Assembly (NCBI GenBank): GCA_047495785.1
Contig: JBLDXI010000032.1
Coordinates: 3,968,001-4,032,000 of the forward strand
Direction of reading: 5' to 3'
Length of the DNA: 64,000 bases
Origin: Lepidodermella squamata
Lineage: Eukaryota; Gastrotricha
Shown here: one piece after another, positions 56,799 through 64,000 of the stretch
How positions within the stretch are numbered: the first letter of the stretch is position 1
Layout: every line of letters begins with the position of its first letter
Program-made: the position numbers and the translations under genes
The notes under the pieces: generated by a model
The model's input: only the letters and a program-made list of their open reading frames with translations
What the model was told of the DNA's origin: nothing
The model's database searches: none

Positions 56799-58797
56799 TT
56801 ACAACGGAGCATCACTAGGGCACACGTTTTCGTCCATTATAGCTAGTGGCAGAAACAGCAACAATGGCAGACTTGTTGCCAACCCGGCGTATATCACGAA
56901 TACTAAACAGTCGAAGCGCGTCAACAACTCTTCCCACAGGCGATTATTCCGCATTCGCCGCGCTTTACGCCGCTCTTTCGCCGTGTGTGCCGAGTTGCTT
57001 TGGATGGCAGACAGCGGCGAGTGCAGTTCGCTCTTACTTGTCGCAGGGCGAATACTGCCGTGTTTGACCACCTTTATCGGCTTGAACGTCTCCCTTTTCG
57101 ACTTGTTTATACAGGTCTTTTTCAGACATGATTTGCATATTTTACGACACGATTCCAATGTTCGAGTCTTGCGATTGAACCGCCATAATTCGGTCGATGG
57201 AGGGTTCCATAGCAACGGAATTAATCGCAACACGGTAACGGCTGTTTTAGGCGGTTTATCGGTTCTTTTAAGGAGGCCCTCGACAATGACTGATTGAAAA
57301 ATGCTGGCTGCTGACATCAAGATCAGCGTGATTATGTAGTCGGATAGAGCTGAAATCGCCTCGCTTGATTTCGGCAACTGGCGACTGATGATGGTTTGGA
57401 AAACGACCAGGGTGAGTACATTAACAGTCCCATAGCCAATGCGATCTGATAGTGTTCTAAGAAATAAAGGAATTGAAAAAATCGAAAAAATCGATAAATT
57501 GTTCGGAGTTACTTTTCTGCTGGGATGAGGAAAACGACCAGTTGAGTGACTGATAATGTAGCGCACTGTAAGGACAGGATGTAAGGTAAGAACGGATTTT
57601 TTTATTTTTCCAAACCGGAAAAATGAGATTGACGATGTAGAATGTGGTTTTTCTCCGGACGACAATGTTGAATCGAACTCGAGAGAATGTGTCGATCGAG
57701 TTTGTGAAATTATACGTATAGTTGAAAATATGTGAACTTCTGTGGCAGATTTGCCATTGGGGAGATACAATGTTCATATCGATAAGCGCCTCTGAATTTT
57801 CGTTGAATAGCAAAATTGAAGAGTCCATTGACCAAGATTCGAATTCGAAATGGCACTGAAATAAGGCGGATGCAATACTTTTCCTTTAGATAAGTGGTCA
57901 TTACTGTTTGAATGTCAAACGGGAACGTGACAAGTCTCAAATTGCACCAAGTTCTTGCTGTTCCAGACGGCACAAACTGAATGGAAAAATTACGAAAATT
58001 ATTTTATAATTTGCGAGTTTGATTACCTTGATTATTCCATCATGACAAACACGAACTAAAAATCGCTGGTCTTTAGTAATAACGTACTGATTATCGACGC
58101 TGTTAATCATCTACCAAGTAAAGAAACCGACTATTCTTACTCTGAAATGGTATTAAGGTATTAGCTCACCCCAATGTCAGGCATCCATACCTGTTCACGA
58201 AAATGATGAATTAATTGAATAATTTAAAATTAATAAATTAAAAGAGCAAATTTGCTGACTTTGCTAGGGTGAAAGGTTACAGATGAGATGTTGTTGAACT
58301 TGGAAGGTTCCCAGAAAATTCGCTTATTCCGCCATTCCTAATTCGGAAATTCGGAGGTGAAAATTGAAAATGGGAAAATTAACATTATTTTTACCATGAA
58401 AAGCGCAATAACAGATTCAAAGATGCCATCCTTCTCGACGGTATTCTTCACTTTGATCAGCAAAAGGTCCAATCTGACAACAGTTGGTCGCTCAGGAGCG
58501 GCCTTAACATGTGATTGCGATTCATGCTATAAAAGTTATGAGATCAGAAAAATCTCTAATAATACCTCTTTCGACTGATTCTTCAAGATATCATGCAACA
58601 ACTGATTTGGCGTTATTTGCTCGTGATCGTGATCTGTCCATTTTGATGAAAGAATGTATCCCATATAATGGTGCCGTTGTTGATAGCTCACCTTCTGGCT
58701 CATCCGAGACAACTTTTTTGATTCCGGCAATTTTCACGCCACCGCCATCAGCTGTTACAAAAGCTAGCGTCAACTGTAGAAAAAGGAATCGGTACAT
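56799..58797 (-). CDS. Cys-loop ligand-gated ion channel subunit 1
   Basis: Ten exons: 58692..58797, 58566..58633, 58395..58526, 58260..58337, 58170..58190 (21 nt), 58027..58110, 57905..57976, 57616..57855, 57513..57565 and 56799..57456; 503 residues. Signal peptide MYRFLFLQLTLAFVTA. The Cys-loop is C-NLRLVTFPFDIQT-C (13 residues between the cysteines, FPFD present). M1 is CATLSVTQLVVFLIP. M2 is preceded by SDR (acid then base at positions -1' and 0'), as in cation-selective receptors and unlike the PAR insert of anion channels. M3, a long basic M3-M4 loop and M4 follow. Loop C has CHRS, a single Cys instead of the vicinal pair of nicotinic alpha subunits, so the agonist is unclear. Confidence 0.87.
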
Positions 58798-58917
58798 GGT
58801 ACATGTGAGGGCTATTTTTGAAAAAGATGGTGGACTTTTTCAGTGCCTTCATCAGCCAATTTGTTCCCAAGAGAATAAACTGTCATTTTTATCAATTCAT
58901 TTTATTCAGTATTTTCC

Positions 58918-60945
58918 CTATATTTTTACAGGGCAAAGCTCTTCGTCTATCATAATTATAGGCAGGAACAAAGCTAGCGGAATAGCAACAGCTAAAATCA
59001 GGCTGAAAATGAACGCAAGACAGTCGAATCGCGTCATCAAATCCTCCCATATTCTGTTATTGCGATACCTCACCGTTTTCGCGAGCTCACGTTGAGTTGT
59101 ATTGAAACTAGACCTTGATCGTCGATGAAACTTCGCAGGTGATTTGGATGCTACCTTATTGCCATGCGGTAGGATAGACGATAACGATTCGAAAGTTTCG
59201 TTTTGCGAAATCGGCCGGAAACTTCCGCTCTTGATTCTGATCCGTGCGATATTATCAATGCCCTGAATAATCGGTTCGATTTTTGACGATTTTCGACGTC
59301 CTTTTTGGCTCTTCCTCAATTTATCCAAGTTTCTAATAGATTCTGATAACTCCAATTTAGCCTTATTTTGGCTTGGGGTCGGCGGATCCCATAAAAGAGG
59401 CATTTTACTCAGCACCGTTATAAGCCATTTAGGTGGAGAATCGTCCTGACGCCGGTGCGATTCTGCGACAAGCACTGACTGAAGAATTGCGACGGCAGAC
59501 ATTAAAATTAATGAAATTATGTAATCGGAAAGAGCTGATATCGCATCACTCGACTTGGGTAGTTGCCGGCTGATAATTGTCTGAAATACGACCAAGGTGA
59601 GGACGTTAACAGTCCCATAACCGACTCGATCGGAGCCAGACCTGAGATCGAATCTATAATTAAGGTTTAATGTTGAAAAATTCTCACTTTTTCGACGGGA
59701 TAGTGAATACCAGCAACTGAGTCAACGAAAGAGTTGCGCACTTTTTAGAGAAAAATTAAGGAGGTCTCACGCTTTATATTGAATTTACCGGAAAAATCAA
59801 GTTGACAATGTAGAAGGTGCTTTTCCGACGGACGACAATGTCGAAGCGTAATCGCGAAAATGTATCGCGAGTATCAGCAAACGAGTACGTGTAGTTGTAG
59901 ACTAAAGCGCTACGGTGGCACAGAGACCACTGCGGCGAGGTGAAGGAGCCGTCGATTATAGCTTGCGAATTAGGGTCGAAATTGAAAATTTCAGCATCCA
60001 TCGACCAGGATTCGAACTCGAAATGGCACGTTTGAATGTCGAATGGGAATGTCACCAGCCTGAGGTTGCACCAAGTTCGCGCAGTTCCAGTTGGCACAAA
60101 CTTCGGCACAAAAATTAAAATTCTCGAAGACGGAATCTGAGAATTCTTACTTTCACGATGCCATTGTGCGATAGTCGTGCTAAAAACGTTTGATCTTTCG
60201 TGATGGCGTATTGATTTTCCGCACTGTTGATCAACCCGATATCAGGCAACCACAGCTGGACATTAAATAAATTAGGATGGAATGACACAGGATCGGATTG
60301 ATGCTACCTTTGATGGATGAAACTGTAACGATGTAATATTGCTGAATCTTTCTGGATCCCAAATGAGTCTCCTATCCGTCCAAAACTACGGTAACAATGA
60401 CTTAACTTAGAGGATAGACTGATTCATCAAATTACCATAAATAAAGCTATTACAGACTCGAAAATGCCTTCTTTTTCGACTGTATTTCGCACCTTCATCA
60501 GCAACAAATCGACCTTGACTGTCATTGGCCTCTCGGGCATAACCTGTACATTTCAATGCTGTAGAAACTGCGGGATGATTTCCTATAGTTATACTTCTTT
60601 AGGATGGCTGTCGAGGATTTGATGCAGTAATCTGTTGGACTTGTCGTCATTGTAGCCAGCCTTCCTACGAATTTCCCCGGGTCTAACGATTTTCTTTGTC
60701 TGCAAGTCGAAAACATAATCGACATCGCCAACGTCGTAGTTGCTCGCTATCTGATTTTTCACGATTTCTTTGTTTAAATAATCTGAAATTTCTGCTGGAG
60801 AAAATTGGAGTTTAATTCAGTCAAGTTTATTACCTTCTCTCGCAGGGGTGTGTAATGTATTTTCGAAAACTGACGGCTTCAACAGCGAGCAATAAAAATG
60901 TTTTAGAAAAAATTGAAAAATCAGAAATATTTCCAGAAAGTCCAT
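58918..60945 (-). CDS. Cys-loop ligand-gated ion channel subunit 2
   Basis: Eight exons: 60834..60945, 60595..60794, 60436..60543, 60308..60385, 60151..60255, 59789..60100, 59688..59740 and 58918..59653; 567 residues. A hydrophobic N-terminus (MDFLEIFLIFQFFLKHFYCS) is the probable signal peptide. The Cys-loop WCNLRLVTFPFDIQTC matches subunit 1. M1 is CATLSLTQLLVFTIP; the M2 entry is SDRVGYGTVNV. The M3-M4 loop is long and basic. Compared with subunit 1, the small exon coding W-PDIG is fused to its neighbour, and exons 7 and 8 of subunit 1 are one. The last intron is only 34 nt (59654-59687). Confidence 0.87.
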
Positions 60946-61027
60946 TTTTGTTTATTTTGTTTGGAATAAAAATTATATTAATTATTAATTATATTTTAGC
61001 TGTTTTTGTTTACTTGTTTTCATGGCA

Positions 61028-63329
61028 TCAATCGACATGATCTGTTTCCCGAAGTTCGCATCCATCACCGTATAGCCAAACCGGCACGAAAATGACTGCT
61101 GGAATGGCGATGCAACACGCGCAGTTGATTAGGAATACGCCAACGTCAAGCCGCGTGACAACTTCCTCCCACAGGCGCTCCGCATCCTCACGGTTCGCCG
61201 CTCTCGACTCATTATCGACTCGGTTTTTATCCGGTTTCGCTACGCGAGTTTTCATCGCGCCGCGTTTAATTACGCGAGTCGTGTTCGGCTTTTCGCCGCC
61301 CAGACTGCCCGATCGGCGTAAATCTGAGCAGAACCTCGATAATTCAGCCATTTCAATGTTGTCTAGCTGCGAATTTGAGCCGCTACACACAAGATACTGA
61401 TGCCGAGACGATTTCGCTCGAAGATTGATCAGCGAACTCTGCGAGAGGCTTTTCGAGCTCAAGCAATACAGCTCGTTGCAGTAACAATAAGATTTGTTGT
61501 TAGCCCAAGAGTTGCGCCGTGTTTCAACGACAATCGCCTGTTTACTGCTTCGAAAACGCTGCCGCATCTTGTAGGCGGGCGATGGAGCGGCCGTTTTCGA
61601 AACAGCAGCGTAGTCTTTGACCTTGGCGCCGATGTGAGTGAATTGAGGTTTTACCCAACGATTTGAGCAGTCAAATGAGGAAGGAGTTGCCCATAGCAGT
61701 GGGACATAACGAACGAGTTTGACGAGCGTTCTCGGCGGGGGTTGTTTCCATTTTAGGAGAACTTGGGCGATAATTATCGATTCTAGCATGATAACGGCAG
61801 AGCATACAGTCAGCGCCACGACGTAATCGCTCAGCGTCGATACTGCATCGGAAGTTTTAGGCTGTTAAATAATGGCTAAAATTGAGAAATCCACCTTAAT
61901 GATTATAAAAGCAAACCATTTCCTCTGTCAACGTCGTTTGAAAGACAACAATATTCAAGAAATTGAAGATGCCAATTTTTAGCCGATCAGGCTTAGTCCT
62001 AGAAAATCATTCATTTCATAGAAAGATGAATTTATTTTAAGCCGAATATTTTACTTGATCGGCGGGATAGCGAACGTCATCAGCTGCATAACGGCGATGA
62101 TGGTACACGGGTAAACTAGATTGACGATGTAGAACATGCTTTTCCGACGAATCACAACTTCGAACCGTAGCCGAGAAAATGTGTTATGCCCCGAAAAGTT
62201 GTATGTGTAAGGGTAGACTTTCGCTCCAATATAACACAGGTCCCATTGAGCGCTAAATTTAGCGAAAAAAATACCTATGAATTTAATTAGCCTCATAATT
62301 TTATACCTGTTGAGACGATCGTCGAGAAGCATTGTAGACTCTTGAGAGAACTCAAACTTAGCAGTGTCCATGGTCCAGCTTTCAAAGTCGTATGTGCACT
62401 AGTAATTTAAATGGGATACATTGAATTCAAAAATTCGAAAAGCTCTCACTTTTTGAGTATCGAATGGGAAAGTAGCCAGGTGTAAATGGCACCAAGTGTT
62501 GACGCTACCGGTTGGAATGTATCTAGCGTGTCCGTTGTGTGATAATCTCACGAGAAATTGGTCGTCTCGTGTTAACGTATACGGTCCATCCTCGCTGTTC
62601 GACATCTGTAAATGTTGTAATTTGAATTAGTGGCGGAATTCGTTGTATGCCTTACCGCTATATCCGGGACCCATATTTGATTTGTTTGGAAAGTTAAAGC
62701 TGTGATGTTTCCGAACTCAGAGGGGTTCCAAGTCAGTCTTTTGTCTTCCCATTCCTAAATTATAGGATAATATGATATCGGCTTAATAAAAATCGGGCAA
62801 AATTACAAAATTTAAAGCAACAACTGATTTCAAAGTTCCGTCTCGTTCGTTGGAGCTGATGACTTTGATCAGAAGCAAGTCACACCGGACTACCATGAAG
62901 CGTTCCGGCATGATTTCACGGGGATGTTCGTGTAGCAGTAAATTAACCAGTTCACTCGTCATCACTTGATTGTCAAAGGCAGCATCCCCACTCGATATCG
63001 ACAATATTTTGTGATGGCCAACTTTGACTTCCTTCAAGTCTAGAAAATTGAAAAAAATCAATTGTAAACAAAATAATTTCTAATTGTTAGTTACCCAGTC
63101 TATTAGTCGTTGGAGCCTTGTTAGCGAAATGCGCGGCCTTTTTCGGAGTTGGTGTAGATGGGTCAAAGTAATAAGTTTTTCGGTCTTGAATAACAGACGT
63201 TTCTGAAATGAGGTTCCACGCCGGGATGAAACTGACGTTGTCGTCAGATGACCAGCAATTAACGCGTGACCTGGCTACGCGACAAGTAATTAACAGCGCT
63301 ATTTGCACAACGCTACATCCGAATAACAT
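61028..63329 (-). CDS. Cys-loop ligand-gated ion channel subunit 3
   Basis: Eight exons: 63095..63329, 62807..63039, 62656..62754, 62450..62605, 62307..62398, 62055..62252, 61917..61998 and 61028..61861; 642 residues. The most diverged of the four. Signal peptide MLFGCSVVQIALLITC. The Cys-loop is CHLHLATFPFDTQKC, M1 CTIIAVMQLMTFAIPPI, the M2 entry KPDRLKIGIFNFLNIV, and the M3-M4 loop is very long (over 170 residues) with basic and Ser-rich tracts. The loop C region is LCYIGAK. Again no vicinal Cys pair and a cation-type M2 entry. An intron splits M2's end (EEM/PKTS), unlike subunits 1 and 2. Confidence 0.86.
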
Positions 63330-63540
63330 GCTATTTCAATCATTTATTACTAATAGTCTATCGCATGAGTTCAAAAACTGACCGCATAAAATGTTCGGAA
63401 AACAACAATCGCGCAGTGACCACAGTGGATAATTTTTATTCAAATTCAATTATCTTTACACAGTTTATCGCTGATATATGATATTTCTGTTGTCTTTACG
63501 CCAGGACAAGGGAAAACAACAATGCGTCGTAAGAATGAGT
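63330..63540. other. Short intergenic spacer
   Basis: Promoter of subunit 3 and 3' flank of subunit 4; nothing else seen. Confidence 0.4.
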
Positions 63541-64000
63541 TCATGTGTCGTGCGCTTCGTCCGAATGAAAATCGGACCCGAAATCGGCAAGTGGGCACGC
63601 GTCCTCTGCTGGTGGCGTAAACAGGTAGATGGGTATGACGAAGGTTAAAATCCCGCAAACTATGAAAACTAGAGAATCGAATCGTGTGAAGACCTCCTCC
63701 CATAACAGTGCATTTCTACGTCGGCTCGACTTTATTTCGGCTTTCAACTTTTCGAGCTCCAGATTTTTCGATTTGTGAGCGCTAATTGAGCCGTGACGAT
63801 GAGTGAAGCATGACGAGAAGTTGTCAACGATTGGTTCGGGCTTCATCTTTGATTTAACTGCGCGAAAGGTCGAGGTGACAATCACTGGCCGGTTGTCACT
63901 AGCCTCAAGAATCGGCGTTAAACAGCAATAATTTCTAAATCTGAACTTCCGAGCCGATTTGTTTTGCCTGACGCTCTTCTTTATAGCAGCAATAGGGGAC
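63541..64000 (-). CDS. Cys-loop ligand-gated ion channel subunit 4 (partial)
   Basis: Only the 3' end lies in the window. The frame is open from the right edge to the stop at 63541. It encodes the end of the basic M3-M4 loop (KKSVRQNKSARKFRFRNYCC), the conserved LLWEEVFTRFDSLVF amphipathic segment and M4 (IVCGILTFVIPIYLF), and ends in DEAHDT. LWEE/D-(V/L)-TRFD is shared with subunits 1-3. An alternative acceptor (GATTTAG, about 63935) could mark an exon start; the edge prevents a decision. Confidence 0.78.
   Translation of the reverse strand, partial: SPIAAIKKSVRQNKSARKFRFRNYCCLTPILEASDNRPVIVTSTFRAVKSKMKPEPIVDNFSSCFTHRHGSISAHKSKNLELEKLKAEIKSSRRRNALLWEEVFTRFDSLVFIVCGILTFVIPIYLFTPPAEDACPLADFGSDFHSDEAHDT

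Noticed and set aside
1-64000. Bacterial-type features (operons with Shine-Dalgarno sites, CRISPR, IS elements)
   Set aside because: Introns, poly(A) signals, U6 and tRNA structure show a eukaryotic nuclear genome; no direct-repeat arrays or transposase frames were found.

Overview
This is a stretch of a compact animal nuclear genome. Protein genes are split by many introns of about 33-60 nt with GT donors and TTTTCAG or TTTTAG acceptors. AATAAA poly(A) signals, U6 snRNA genes and tRNA genes are present. The content is metazoan: SLC6 transporters, patched-related (PTR) proteins, Cys-loop receptor subunits, RCC1-BTB proteins, small Ly6-like secreted proteins and a class C GPCR. A nematode is the most economical reading (short introns, TTTCAG acceptors, PTR and Cys-loop expansions, closely packed same-strand genes). 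A tardigrade or another small-genome invertebrate cannot be excluded from sequence alone. All exon coordinates were worked out by hand from splice sites and reading-frame continuity.

Layout. (1) 0.1-4.2 kb: three paralogous small basic proteins of unknown function, a U6 copy and a secreted Lys/Gly/Ser-rich protein. (2) 4.8-6.2 kb: a secreted beta-propeller (PQQ-like) protein. (3) 7.4-14.8 kb and 21.4-23.6 kb: a second U6, five of six identical tRNA-Leu(UAA) genes, three members of a secreted two-cysteine protein family plus a pseudogene, an intronless unknown gene with a truncated inverted copy, and a large secreted Cys-tailed protein with a tRNA in its first intron. (4) 15.1-17.7 kb: four tandem Ly6-like genes. 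(5) 18.0-21.4 kb: an RCC1-BTB gene and a chymotrypsin-fold protease. (6) 24.2-35.0 kb: three SLC6 transporters and a second RCC1-BTB gene. (7) 35.8-38.1 kb: an intronless GABA-B-like class C GPCR. (8) 38.8-44.4 kb: a 1,670-residue secreted sushi-trypsin-sushi-ankyrin protein with the sixth tRNA-Leu antisense in one intron. (9) 45.0-48.6 kb: four more Ly6-like genes and a single-pass membrane protein. (10) 48.7-55.0 kb: two tandem PTR genes. (11) 55.6-56.2 kb: a fold-back repeat. (12) 56.8-64.0 kb: four tandem Cys-loop receptor subunits, the last cut by the window edge.

The window is dominated by local tandem duplication. The most unusual items are the tRNA-Leu-linked secreted protein family and its inverted duplication, the protease-ankyrin fusion, the three-paralogue unknown family at the left end, and two gene pairs spaced tightly enough to suggest operons.
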